A stretch of DNA of 43,647 bases from Kordia jejudonensis. Its GTDB lineage: Bacteria > Bacteroidota > Bacteroidia > Flavobacteriales > Flavobacteriaceae. Position numbers and translations under genes: made by a program. The stretch lies in the NCBI RefSeq assembly GCF_001005315.1, contig NZ_LBMG01000048.1:1-43647 (forward strand), read 5' to 3'. Position 1 is the first letter of the stretch. Every line of letters begins with the position of its first letter. The notes beneath the pieces are model-generated. The model made no database searches, was not told where the DNA came from, and saw only the letters and a program-made list of their open reading frames with translations. This document shows, piece after piece, positions 16,780 to 24,857 of the stretch.

Positions 16780-17006
16780 AGAATTGAGTATTGAGAAGTA
16801 TTTTTGAATAAAGAATAAAGAACATCATTTGTGAATTCGTGATGAAAAAACATATCAAATCATAAATGCTAAATGTTGAATTATAAATGAAGAAAGATAC
16901 TTTTTAAGACCCAAGACCCAAGACCCAAGACCCAAAAGAAACTAGTATTGAGATGTGAGTATTGAGTATTGAGAAGTATTTTTGAACAAACAACAAACAA
17001 CGAAAT
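16780..17006. repeat. Composite intergenic repeat block 2
   Basis: AGTATTGAG-type word, AAGTATTTTTGAATAAAG, an AAATGCTAAATGTTGAATTA unit, four AAGACCC(A) units (16906-16935), then again AGTATTGAGATGTGAG, two TATTGAG units, AAGTATTTTTGAA and ACAAACA units. The second half mirrors block 1 module by module. The gap 16768-17059 has no gene. Confidence 0.72.
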
Positions 17007-17059
17007 CTAAACCTTAAACTCTTGAATCATTCAATTTTTAATCTTTGAATTAAAATAAT

Positions 17060-17494
17060 ATGAACATAAAAATCATTAACAAATCGCAACACGCGTTACC
17101 GCATTATGAAACGTTGGCTTCCGCCGGAATGGACGTACGTGCAAACCTATCGGAATCGGTTACATTAGCACCAATGGACAGAACCATCGTAAAAACGGGA
17201 TTATTCATTGAATTGCCTATCGGATTTGAAGCGCAAGTGCGCCCTAGAAGTGGTTTAGCAGCCAAAAAAGGAATCACAGTACTCAATGCACCTGGAACAA
17301 TTGATGCTGATTACAGAGGCGAAATCGGCGTGATTCTTGTCAACCTATCCAAAGAAGCATTTACCATAGAAAATGGCGAGCGTATTGCGCAACTTGTCAT
17401 TGCAAAGCACGAACGTGCCGAATGGCAAGAAGTAACAGAACTTTCAGAAACCGACAGAGGCGCTGGCGGATTTGGAAGTACAGGAGTTAAATAA
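17060..17494 (+). CDS. dut: dUTP diphosphatase (dUTPase)
   Basis: This encodes a 144-residue protein with all five dUTPase motifs in order: [30 protein letters not shown] (catalytic Asp and base-binding Tyr), GERIAQLVI, and the C-terminal flexible arm [10 protein letters not shown]. The trimeric enzyme hydrolyses dUTP to dUMP and diphosphate, which keeps uracil out of DNA and supplies dTMP synthesis. Length is normal. It is flanked on both sides by composite repeat blocks, so it may have its own promoter, although no clear -7 box is seen. Confidence 0.97.
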   Translation: MNIKIINKSQHALPHYETLASAGMDVRANLSESVTLAPMDRTIVKTGLFIELPIGFEAQVRPRSGLAAKKGITVLNAPGTIDADYRGEIGVILVNLSKEAFTIENGERIAQLVIAKHERAEWQEVTELSETDRGAGGFGSTGVK

Positions 17495-17499
17495 GAAAT

Positions 17500-17770
17500 T
17501 AGTATTGAGATGTGAGTATTGAGAAGTATTTTTGAATAAAGAATAAAGAATAAAGAATAAAGAATAAAGAATAAAGAATCAACAAGAAATGTTAAATTTT
17601 AAATATGAAAGTATTTTCAAACAACAAACAACAAATAACGAATAACGAATAACGAAGTTAAAATGCTAAATGTTGAATTTTAAATAAAAAACATACTTTT
17701 TAAAACCCAATACCCAATACCCAATACCCAAAACCCAAAACCCAATTAACAAACAACGAAATAAAAAGAC
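17500..17770. repeat. Composite intergenic repeat block 3
   Basis: Begins with AGTATTGAGATGTGAG and TATTGAG-AAGTATTTTTGAA like blocks 1 and 2, then has six exact GAATAAA units (17534-17575), AACAAACAACAAATAACG units, an AAATGCTAAATGTTGAATT unit, and (A)ACCCAAT / AACCCA units (17703-17746). The stretch has no gene. Confidence 0.75.
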
Positions 17771-18790
17771 ATGAAAATAATAGTACCCATGGCAGGAAGA
17801 GGTTCAAGACTTCGTCCGCACTCACTTACAGTTCCTAAACCATTAATTCCAGTGGCAGGAAAACCTATTGTACACCGATTGGTTTCTGACATCGCAAAAG
17901 TACTTGGCGAACCCATTGAAGAAATCGCTTTTGTATTAGGTGATCCAGCTTTCTTTGGAGACGATGTTGTGACAAGCTTAACGGAATTAGCAGAAAGCTT
18001 AGGTGCCAAAGCAAGTATCTATCGTCAAGATCAACCACTAGGAACGGGTCACGCTATTATGTGTGCAAAAGAATCACTATCAGGTCCAGCAGTAATTGCA
18101 TATGCAGATACATTAATTCGTGCAGATTTCAACCTTGATAAAGATGCAGACGCAGCTATTTGGGTAAAACAAGTAGACAAACCTGAAGCGTATGGAGTGG
18201 TAAAACTAAATGACAACAACGAAATTGTTGAATTAGTTGAAAAACCAGCCGAATTTGTATCAGATTTAGCCGTAATTGGTATCTATTACTTCAAAGATGT
18301 TGCTGTACTAAAAGAAGAATTACAATACGTATTAGACAACAATATCATTCATGGTGGCGAATATCAAATCAATGACGGAATCAAAGGAATGATGGCAAAA
18401 GGACGTCGTTTCGTTACAGGACAAGTTGATGAATGGATGGACTGTGGAAACAAAAATGTTACGCTAGAAACCAACGGAAAAATGTTAGGGTTTTTACACG
18501 CCGATAATGAAAAATTAGTGGCGGATTCTGCTAAAATTATAAACTCTGAAATCATTCCACCATGTTACATTGGCGAGAATGTAATCATCGAAAATTCAAC
18601 AATAGGACCAAATGTTTCTATCGGAAATAATACTCATATTGAAAACACAACTCTTAAAAATAGCTTAATACAAACCAATACTACGGTAAAAAATGCTAAT
18701 TTAGAGGAAGCAATGATTGGAAATCACGCAAAGTTTGATGGAAGTTTCACAAAAATCAGCATTGGCGACTATTCAACACTAGAAGCATAA
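17771..18790 (+). CDS. Sugar-phosphate nucleotidyltransferase
   Basis: This encodes a 339-residue protein. The N-terminal Rossmann-like nucleotidyltransferase domain (about 1-230) opens with VPMAGRGSRLRPHSLTVPKP, containing the GxGxRLRP and PKP signatures. Metal-binding Asp is likely in AYADTLI. The C-terminal third (about 240-339) shows hexapeptide-like repeats (IGENVIIENSTIGPNVSIGN), a left-handed beta helix. It makes an NDP-sugar from NTP and a sugar-1-phosphate, most like glucose-1-phosphate thymidylyl/uridylyltransferases; the exact sugar is not certain. It feeds the envelope polysaccharide made for the flippase upstream. Confidence 0.9.
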   Translation: MKIIVPMAGRGSRLRPHSLTVPKPLIPVAGKPIVHRLVSDIAKVLGEPIEEIAFVLGDPAFFGDDVVTSLTELAESLGAKASIYRQDQPLGTGHAIMCAKESLSGPAVIAYADTLIRADFNLDKDADAAIWVKQVDKPEAYGVVKLNDNNEIVELVEKPAEFVSDLAVIGIYYFKDVAVLKEELQYVLDNNIIHGGEYQINDGIKGMMAKGRRFVTGQVDEWMDCGNKNVTLETNGKMLGFLHADNEKLVADSAKIINSEIIPPCYIGENVIIENSTIGPNVSIGNNTHIENTTLKNSLIQTNTTVKNANLEEAMIGNHAKFDGSFTKISIGDYSTLEA

Positions 18791-18812
18791 CAAAGACAAA
18801 TCACACGTTTCA

Positions 18813-19739
18813 ATGAAAAAATACATGTACATACTTATACTCTCAGGAATACTATTCACAATTCCTGAGTGTGTACATGCGCAAGAAGAAGAAAGTGCAG
18901 AAATCTCGTTAGAAGAAAATATTGACGAATTTCAAGAACACTTCTTTGAAGCACTCAAACAACGTGGTATTGAAAACTATGACCGAGCTATAGACGAATT
19001 GCTGAAATGTAAAAAAATTGACGACAATGCAAGCGTAGCGTTCGAATTAGGGAAAAACTACTATTCGCAAAAAGACTACGATCAAGCAAAAGAATCATTT
19101 CAGAGCGCCGTAAACAAAAAACCTCAAAATCAATGGTATCTTTTAGGATTGTTCAATACGCAAGTAAAACTCAACGAACGTGATGATGCGTTTGCTACAG
19201 GAAAAAAAATCATCTATCTCAATCCAAAATTTAGAGAAGATGTTGCCAAACTTCACATCAACCGACAAGAATACAAAAAAGCATTAAAGCAATTAGAAAA
19301 GCTTCAAAAAGAAGCTGGACTCACGCCAACAGCAGCACGAATGAAGGAAATGTTGGAAAAGCGAATGGAAAAAAAGCAACCTTCTGAAGATGTTGCCGAT
19401 GTCATAAAACAAACGCCAAAACCACGCGTAAGAGGTGATGGAAAAATTTTAGATCAAATCAAAGATGCTTTACAAACGAAATCATACCAAGCAGCAATTC
19501 GCTTGGCAAAAAATGGTTTAAGTGACTTTCCATCGCAACCAAAACTCTATCTATACAATGCAAAGGCATTAAATGCGTTAAATGAATATAAGAAAGCGAT
19601 AGAAATGCTCGAAATTGGACTCGACTATATCATTGACGATGCGCCACTGGAAAAAGAATTCTATCAAACATTTATAGTTGCTTACAAAAAAATGGGCAAC
19701 GCCAAAAAAGAAAAATACTACCTAAAAAAGATACAATAA
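18813..19739 (+). CDS. Secreted TPR protein
   Basis: This encodes a 308-residue protein with a signal peptide (about 1-23, ending VHAQ). Tetratricopeptide repeats occur in two groups (about 35-165 and 205-305), with typical A-x-x-x-Y/A-x-x-A-I spacing as in NYDRAIDELL and YKKAIEMLEIG. TPRs are protein-binding scaffolds; this one should sit in the periplasm. It is one of a tight run of four genes: it starts 22 bases after the nucleotidyltransferase and ends one base before the next gene, so an envelope-assembly role is likely but not proven. Confidence 0.88.
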   Translation: MKKYMYILILSGILFTIPECVHAQEEESAEISLEENIDEFQEHFFEALKQRGIENYDRAIDELLKCKKIDDNASVAFELGKNYYSQKDYDQAKESFQSAVNKKPQNQWYLLGLFNTQVKLNERDDAFATGKKIIYLNPKFREDVAKLHINRQEYKKALKQLEKLQKEAGLTPTAARMKEMLEKRMEKKQPSEDVADVIKQTPKPRVRGDGKILDQIKDALQTKSYQAAIRLAKNGLSDFPSQPKLYLYNAKALNALNEYKKAIEMLEIGLDYIIDDAPLEKEFYQTFIVAYKKMGNAKKEKYYLKKIQ

Positions 19740-19740
19740 C

Positions 19741-20538
19741 GTGTTCATGCAAATCAAATTCACGCACTTGAAAAACGGAATTAACATACTAATAATAAGT
19801 ACATTGTTGCTATTTTTTGTGGGATGTAAAACAACTAAAACGGTTACATCTACAGGTAAAGTAGCCAATCTGTCTACGAAAAATATCATCAAAAATCATT
19901 ACAAAAACGAATTGAACTTTAAAACCATTCGTGGAAAAATGAAAGTACAATTTGACAATGGCAAAATGCAAGAAAGTTTCACGCTGAGTTTGCGAATGAA
20001 AAAAGATGAAGCCATTTGGTTGAGTGCCACACTATCGTTAGTAAAAGTATACATTACACCAACAAAAGTAAGTTTCTATAACAAACTAGACAATACGTAT
20101 TTTGATGGCGATTTTACGCTATTAAGTAATTTCCTTGGTACAGAACTTGACTTTCAAAAAGTGCAAAACTTACTCATTGGAAATGCGCTTTACGATCTAA
20201 AAAAAGAGCGATTCAATTCAGCCATAGAAGACAAAACATATGCATTAACACCAAAACGTGACTTGCTATTATTCAAACGGTTATTCATGTTAGATGCGTT
20301 TCATTTCAAAGTAAAAGAACAGCGTTTAGAACAAACCTCAAAACAACGATTGCTTACCATTGTATATCCTGAATATCAAAAAATTACAGGTCAAGCATTT
20401 CCAAAAAATGTTCAAATAAAAGCAGAAGAATTAAACAGAGAAACGACAATTCAAGTAGAATACAAAAAAGTAACATTTAACGAAAAAGTACGTTTTCCTT
20501 TTAAAATCCCAAGTGGATATAAAGAAATAAAAATTTAG
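19741..20538 (+). CDS. DUF4292-type lipoprotein
   Basis: This encodes a 265-residue protein with a signal peptide and lipobox (LLFFVGC, Cys about 29), so it is lipidated. The body (about 50-265) is beta-rich, with the pattern FKTIRGKMKVQFDNG, typical of the DUF4292 family, which has a LolA/LolB-like fold. Such proteins are thought to carry or receive lipids or lipoproteins at the outer membrane. The start could be GTG 19741 or ATG 19747. The stop overlaps the GTG of the next gene by one base, pointing to coupling with the EnvC-like protein. Confidence 0.88.
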   Translation: MFMQIKFTHLKNGINILIISTLLLFFVGCKTTKTVTSTGKVANLSTKNIIKNHYKNELNFKTIRGKMKVQFDNGKMQESFTLSLRMKKDEAIWLSATLSLVKVYITPTKVSFYNKLDNTYFDGDFTLLSNFLGTELDFQKVQNLLIGNALYDLKKERFNSAIEDKTYALTPKRDLLLFKRLFMLDAFHFKVKEQRLEQTSKQRLLTIVYPEYQKITGQAFPKNVQIKAEELNRETTIQVEYKKVTFNEKVRFPFKIPSGYKEIKI

Positions 20539-21770
20539 TGAAGTCTCTATTCTCCATACAAAACACAAAAAAAATCACCGTACTCTTACTGCTCTTTGTA
20601 AGTTGTATTGGTTTTGCACAGGATAAAAAACAAGAGTTGGAAAACAAACGTTTGCAACTCATGAAAGAAATTAGCCTGATCAATAAACTCATCCGAAAAA
20701 CAAACTCTAAAACGAAGTTTATTGTAGATGATGTGCGAAGTATCAATCATAAAATTCGTGTCAAAAAAGATTTAATCAAAGTGATGAATCAGCAAACCAA
20801 CCTGTTGACGAATCAAATTAATAGCAACATCAAAAAAATAGGACAATTACGAGACGATTTAACGAAGCTAAAAACAGACTATGCTGCAATGATTCGCAAA
20901 TCGTACAAAAGCAAATCTGAGCAAAGCAGACTCATGTTTTTACTTTCGTCAGAAAGCTTCCTGCAAGCATACAAACGTGTAAAATACATGAAACAATACA
21001 CGGATTACCGCAAAAAGCAAGGAGAAGCCATTGCTGCCAGAACGCAAGAATTGCAAAAACTAAATACGACGTACGCTGCACAAAAAAAGGAAAAAGAAAC
21101 ACTTATTGCCGACAATAGGAAAATTCAAGAAGAATTAGAGAACGAAAAAAATACCCAAAGTGAAATGTTGGCTGCGTTGCGAAAAGACAAAGACAAATAT
21201 GCAAGTCAGGTAAAAAAGAAGCGACAACAAGCAGACGAAATTGACCGTCAAATAGAAAAACTCATTCGTGATGCCATTGCAAAATCGAACAAAAAAGCTG
21301 GGAAAAAATCAACCAACAAAACCTTTGCCTTAACGCCTGAAGCGAAAGCCATTGGAAACAGTTTTACAGCAAACAAAGGAAAACACATTTGGCCAGTTGC
21401 CGAAGGAACGAAAGTTCAAGGATACGGAAAACATCGCGATTTATTGAACCCGAATGTTACCATTGAAAACAATGGAGTTGTACTGGCCACCAACAAAAAT
21501 GCCAGAGTGCGCGCTATTTACAAAGGAAAAGTAACACATGTATTTGGTGTAAAAGGAGGAAACAAAGGTGTAATGATCACGCATGGTAGTTACATAACGG
21601 CATATTACAATCTGAAAAATGTAAGTGTAAATGTGGGCGATGAAGTAAGCACCAAACAAAACATTGGAACCGTTGATACGGATGAAAATTCTGACAAAAC
21701 TGAACTCAAATTTTTCGTCTTCAAAAACACAAAACGCCTAAATCCAGAAAGTTGGTTGTATAGAATGTGA
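20538..21770 (+). CDS. EnvC-like murein hydrolase activator
   Basis: This encodes a 410-residue protein: signal peptide (about 1-27), a long coiled coil (about 30-250, Lys/Glu/Gln/Arg-rich), and a C-terminal LytM/M23-like domain (about 290-410). The zinc ligands of active M23 enzymes are not all present: the usual HxH near the end reads ELKFFVF, and the first His/Asp site is lost. This is the EnvC pattern, in which a dead LytM domain activates amidases at division sites. The start is GTG at 20538, overlapping the previous stop. Confidence 0.9.
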   Translation: MKSLFSIQNTKKITVLLLLFVSCIGFAQDKKQELENKRLQLMKEISLINKLIRKTNSKTKFIVDDVRSINHKIRVKKDLIKVMNQQTNLLTNQINSNIKKIGQLRDDLTKLKTDYAAMIRKSYKSKSEQSRLMFLLSSESFLQAYKRVKYMKQYTDYRKKQGEAIAARTQELQKLNTTYAAQKKEKETLIADNRKIQEELENEKNTQSEMLAALRKDKDKYASQVKKKRQQADEIDRQIEKLIRDAIAKSNKKAGKKSTNKTFALTPEAKAIGNSFTANKGKHIWPVAEGTKVQGYGKHRDLLNPNVTIENNGVVLATNKNARVRAIYKGKVTHVFGVKGGNKGVMITHGSYITAYYNLKNVSVNVGDEVSTKQNIGTVDTDENSDKTELKFFVFKNTKRLNPESWLYRM

Positions 21771-21784
21771 TTCAGTATTTTTTT

Positions 21785-21810
21785 GTCATTCCTGCGGAGG
21801 TAGGAATCCA
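21785..21810 (+). repeat. REP-like palindrome, copy 6
   Basis: GTC then ATTCCTGC-GGAG-GTAGGAAT (21788-21807; one G-T wobble) then CCA, between the convergent EnvC-like gene and the PadR partner gene. Confidence 0.82.
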
Positions 21811-21840
21811 ACTTTTGAAAATAAGAACTTTCTTCAAAAA

Positions 21841-22359
21841 CTAATCGTTTTTTGATTGTTGCTTAGCAGGATAAAAATACCCTTGCAATTTAAAAAATAA
21901 GGCATGATACGCCACAGAAGCAATATTGAGAATGACTGTAAACCCAATATAAAATTTAGAACAGTTGTCAGCTTTCATATCAGCTATGATTTCTTGTAAA
22001 TCAGCTATACATTCAGCTCTTGATGATTTTGGAATAACTACTAATAAATATTTAAATTTATTTTTTCTGGAATTTTTCATTTCAACTTCAGTCAATTCTG
22101 CATCGCTCAATGATGTTGTGTGGGATTCAAGAATTACTTGCGTAGCTTCTACAAAGTCATTTGCCACTTTTAAATCTCTTAGCATACTATCCCTGATTAG
22201 TAATTTTCTCATAACAAGCTCATCAATTAATTCTGTCAAGTTAATTGTTGCTACATATTGATTGTATACACTATACACTTCAATTATATTTTGATCCTTA
22301 TATTTTACAATGAAGCCAGCATTTTTAAGAACTGCCAATTTTTTATGTACTTCGTTCAT
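21841..22359 (-). CDS. PadR-linked membrane-anchored protein, unknown
   Basis: This encodes a 172-residue protein. The N-terminal soluble part (about 1-130) is predicted helical and charged; one membrane helix lies at about 138-158, followed by a basic tail. It follows a PadR regulator by 4 bases on the same strand, a two-gene unit. In flavobacteria PadR genes are often paired with a membrane partner that they regulate or that acts as a sensor, which is the best context clue. I recognise no catalytic motif. Confidence 0.72.
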   Translation of the reverse strand: MNEVHKKLAVLKNAGFIVKYKDQNIIEVYSVYNQYVATINLTELIDELVMRKLLIRDSMLRDLKVANDFVEATQVILESHTTSLSDAELTEVEMKNSRKNKFKYLLVVIPKSSRAECIADLQEIIADMKADNCSKFYIGFTVILNIASVAYHALFFKLQGYFYPAKQQSKND

Positions 22360-22363
22360 GATT

Positions 22364-22648
22364 CTAGGTTAGTTTAAAAAATGGTGCCAATTCTATACGC
22401 GTATCGTTGAGTATCTTGTTCCCCAAGGCGGTAATACTGTAATATTTGCGTCGTCCGCCCTGTCCAGTTTCGTCTCCCCATTTGCTTTCTACATAGCCTT
22501 TTCGTTGCATACTTTTCAAGCTATTGTACAAGCTTCCTAAAAGAATTTTACTTTGAATCTCTTTCAAAATCTGGTATCCATACATTTCTTCGATTTCTAA
22601 AGCAGAAAGGATTTTTATCTCTTGAAGAGTTAAGTTGTAATTTGACAT
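22364..22648 (-). CDS. PadR-family transcriptional regulator
   Basis: This encodes a 94-residue protein made almost entirely of the winged-helix PadR domain. YGYQILKEIQSK, LLGSLYNSLKSMQRKGYVESKW and the wing GGRRKYYSITALG match the family core, although the usual GTLYPLL element reads GSLYNSL. Small PadR proteins dimerise and repress their own operon until a ligand binds. A 19-base palindrome overlaps the likely promoter just upstream, a good candidate operator. The gene heads a two-gene unit with the protein at 21841-22359. Confidence 0.9.
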   Translation of the reverse strand: MSNYNLTLQEIKILSALEIEEMYGYQILKEIQSKILLGSLYNSLKSMQRKGYVESKWGDETGQGGRRKYYSITALGNKILNDTRIELAPFFKLT

Positions 22649-22672
22649 TGTATTAATTTTAATATTACACTA

Positions 22673-22695
22673 CGAATATAATTAAATTAATTATA
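22673..22695 (-). promoter_or_regulatory. Candidate PadR operator and promoter
   Basis: TATAATTAA-A-TTAATTATA (22677-22695) is a palindrome with perfect 9-bp arms. On the minus strand it runs into TATATTCG (22673-22680), one mismatch from the TAnnTTTG box, 24 bases before the PadR ATG. A dimeric repressor bound here would cover the promoter. Binding is inferred. Confidence 0.5.
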
Positions 22696-22737
22696 ATGGT
22701 CAAGAATAAGATGCTAAAATACAGAATGTTAAGTTTT

Positions 22738-22766
22738 TTGGATTCCTGCCTACGCAGGAACGACAA
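22738..22766 (-). repeat. REP-like palindrome, copy 7 (opposite orientation)
   Basis: GGATTCCTGC-CTAC-GCAGGAAC (22740-22759) followed by GACAA, the family core read from the other strand. It lies in the 323-base gene-free stretch 22649-22971, which otherwise holds only the PadR promoter and the terminator below. Confidence 0.82.
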
Positions 22767-22862
22767 TAAAATGTTATTGTTTCAAAGTCGGTTACTTTAT
22801 GGGAAACGGAACTTGATTTAGTTTGACGGTAATTCAAAGAAAAAAATCCGTGAATTTATGGT

Positions 22863-22905
22863 AAAAAAAGAAGTGATTTTGAATCAGAATGAATCAAATC
22901 ACTTC
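22863..22905 (-). terminator. Terminator of the thioesterase gene
   Basis: GAAGTGATTT (22870-22879) pairs with AAATCACTTC (22896-22905); on the minus strand the stem is followed by seven T's (22863-22869). Confidence 0.78.
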
Positions 22906-22971
22906 AAAATATCTATATTATTACAAAAGTATTTTAAAAGGAAATTACTAAAACCCAACAGCAAAGTAAGT

Positions 22972-23481
22972 CTAACTAAACAACGCTTTCAACTCAGTAG
23001 CTTCATTAGGTTTCATCTTTCCAGCAAGTACTAAACTCAATTGTCGTCTACGCAATGCACCGTCAAAACGTTCTTTTTCCAATGCAGTTTCAGGAACTAA
23101 CTCAGGAATTTGAACAGGTCGTCCCGTATCATCAACGGCAACAAACGTGTAAATAGCTTCATTAGCTTTATCGCGCAGTCCAGACTCACGATCTTCAATC
23201 CAAACATCAATATAAATCTCCATAGAAGACTTAAATGCGCGTGAAATATTTGCTTCAACCGTAACCACACTTCCCACAGGAATAGAACGGTTAAACGCCA
23301 CGTGATTCACAGAAGCGGTCACGACAATTCGTCGCGAATGTCTACGTGCGGCAATGCTGGCAGCTCTGTCCATACGTGCTAACAATTCGCCACCAAATAA
23401 ATTATGCAACGGATTTGTCTCACTTGGTAACACCAAGTCAGTCATGATCGTTTTCGATGATTTAGGATGTTTTGTTTCCAT
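22972..23481 (-). CDS. Acyl-CoA thioesterase (hotdog fold)
   Basis: This encodes 169 residues from the ATG at 23481. The hotdog signature NPLHNLFGGELLARMDRAA followed by VTASVNHVAFNRSIPVGS is typical of YciA/BFIT-type acyl-CoA thioesterases, with the Asp of RMDR likely catalytic. It cleaves CoA esters of medium- or long-chain acids in the cytoplasm. A TTG at 23499 extends the frame by six residues, but it lies inside the -7 box, so the ATG is preferred. It sits between the HU/SPOR protein and the PadR unit; in flavobacteria this gene is a usual neighbour of the HU/SPOR protein and dprA. Confidence 0.93.
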   Translation of the reverse strand: METKHPKSSKTIMTDLVLPSETNPLHNLFGGELLARMDRAASIAARRHSRRIVVTASVNHVAFNRSIPVGSVVTVEANISRAFKSSMEIYIDVWIEDRESGLRDKANEAIYTFVAVDDTGRPVQIPELVPETALEKERFDGALRRRQLSLVLAGKMKPNEATELKALFS

Positions 23482-23496
23482 CAATACAATTTTGTG

Positions 23497-23504
23497 CAAA
23501 GGTA
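23497..23504 (-). promoter_or_regulatory. -7 box TACCTTTG of the thioesterase gene
   Basis: On the minus strand TACCTTTG matches TAnnTTTG exactly and ends 15 bases before the ATG at 23481, which would give a very short leader. Confidence 0.65.
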
Positions 23505-23603
23505 CACAGATTCGTATTCTAGGACGCTAAAAAATGGAATTAATTATAGGAAATAACACAGGATTCACAAAAGAAACTCCATTTGTTTTATCTCGCGTAA
23601 GCA

Positions 23604-23631
23604 CAAAAAAAGACCGCCAAAAAAGCAGTCT
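23604..23631 (-). terminator. Terminator of the HU/SPOR gene
   Basis: On the minus strand AGACTGC pairs with GCGGTCT (one G-T wobble) and a run of T's follows (plus coordinates 23611-23631 plus the A-run from 23605). Confidence 0.75.
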
Positions 23632-23656
23632 ATTTAATATATTATTCTAATTTTTT

Positions 23657-24604
23657 TTATTCTGTAACTAACAACCAAGCTTCAGGAGCTTCTGTTTTTT
23701 TAATTTTTGCCAATGCTTCACTTGCTTCAGCTCTTGTTGCAAAACTAGCATATGATACTTGGTGTAAACCGTATCTGTTTTTTCCTAACAATTCCGCATC
23801 AAAACCATTGGCTTGCAATTGTGATACTTTCTTATGTGCATTTTCTTCAATTCGGAAAGCACCTGCAACCACGTGATAATTTTGAACTTCTTTCGCAACT
23901 TGCAACGTAATCGAAGGCAACTCTACAGGATTATTTCCAAAAAAAGTAGCTTGCTGAATATATTCATTAATAGATTCCTGCGCTTTTCCTTGCTCTGCGA
24001 GTTGTTGATTTGATTGATATTCTCTAAATCCAAAAACACTAGCGCTAAAAATAATTGCTGCCGCTGCTGCATATTTCCATGGAAAACGGAATCCTTTGCG
24101 TTCTTCTTCTTTGGCAATTAAAGGAATCACAGGCATTTCTTCGGCAACCGAAATTGTTTCTACGTCTTCGGTAGTTTGTACAATTCTGCTAATTTCAGAA
24201 GAAACAAAAGAAGATAATCCAAAAGATGAGGTCAAATAATTTAAATGATACGAAGGTTCAAACTGAATATTTCCTTCGGCATTCAATGACAAATCGCCAA
24301 TATTTTCAAGTGAAACCACTGTTTTACTTTCCAAATTTTGTTTCCAATCGGCAACTTTATTTTCAACCTTTTTCAATACTGTTTCGTACTCTTTTCCAGT
24401 AACATCTGCAATATGCTTCACAAGTAATCCGTCATTGGATAAAAGTTGCGCATTAAAAGATAGCACTTTTGAAGGTGGATAAAATGCATTTGTGGTATGA
24501 TGTACTTGTGCACCTTTTCGTTGCGTTAAAAACGCTCCAAAACCAGGTACTGTTACACATTCATATCTATATAAAAGGTCGCTTATGTAGTTGTCTAATC
24601 TCAT
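23657..24604 (-). CDS. HU-CCDC81-type and SPOR domain membrane protein
   Basis: This encodes a 315-residue protein. The N-terminal half has two HU-like domains (about 1-70 and 72-125; VPGFGAFLTQRKGAQV is the signature turn), then a linker, one membrane helix (about 176-193), and a C-terminal SPOR domain (about 240-315; NYHVVAGAFRIEENAHKKV) in the periplasm. SPOR binds denuded peptidoglycan at division sites, and the HU part faces the cytoplasm, so the protein could connect wall and cell interior. Family knowledge places it beside dprA in flavobacteria, as here. Confidence 0.9.
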   Translation of the reverse strand: MRLDNYISDLLYRYECVTVPGFGAFLTQRKGAQVHHTTNAFYPPSKVLSFNAQLLSNDGLLVKHIADVTGKEYETVLKKVENKVADWKQNLESKTVVSLENIGDLSLNAEGNIQFEPSYHLNYLTSSFGLSSFVSSEISRIVQTTEDVETISVAEEMPVIPLIAKEEERKGFRFPWKYAAAAAIIFSASVFGFREYQSNQQLAEQGKAQESINEYIQQATFFGNNPVELPSITLQVAKEVQNYHVVAGAFRIEENAHKKVSQLQANGFDAELLGKNRYGLHQVSYASFATRAEASEALAKIKKTEAPEAWLLVTE

Positions 24605-24609
24605 TAAAA

Positions 24610-24617
24610 CAAAGTTA
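24610..24617 (-). promoter_or_regulatory. -7 box TAACTTTG of the HU/SPOR gene
   Basis: An exact TAnnTTTG box on the minus strand, with only five bases between its end and the ATG at 24604. The start of transcription would then fall at or next to the ATG, i.e. a leaderless mRNA. The start codon is supported by the conserved N-terminus. Confidence 0.55.
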
Positions 24618-24807
24618 GAAAAAATATAAAGCGAATGAAATATCGGCGTAACTTTTTATTAACATTAAAAAACACTGTAACTTTGATAGATAGCTATTTT
24701 TTATTGTGTAAACCGATAAAAAACTATTTACCAAGTACAAAGTCGGTGCTTGTTCTTCATGTTAAACAGCTAAACTTCTAAGATTTTAAAATGATGATGA
24801 ACTAACG

Positions 24808-24837
24808 TTAATTTTATAAAAAAATCCTGTAACTTTA
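24808..24837 (+). promoter_or_regulatory. Promoter of dprA
   Basis: TTA (24808-24810), 19 bases, then TAACTTTA (24830-24837), one mismatch each from the TTG/TAnnTTTG consensus, 20 bases before the ATG. A further exact box TAACTTTG lies at 24678-24685 in the same 253-base divergent gap. Confidence 0.5.
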
Positions 24838-24857
24838 GTTTTGAAAATTAAAATTAT

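Noticed and set aside
17534-17575. Tandem GAATAAA units as a CRISPR array
   Set aside because: Units are 7 bases with no spacers; it is a simple tandem repeat.
20538-21770. Active M23 peptidase
   Set aside because: The zinc-binding His/Asp positions are not conserved, so the EnvC-like inactive activator reading is preferred.
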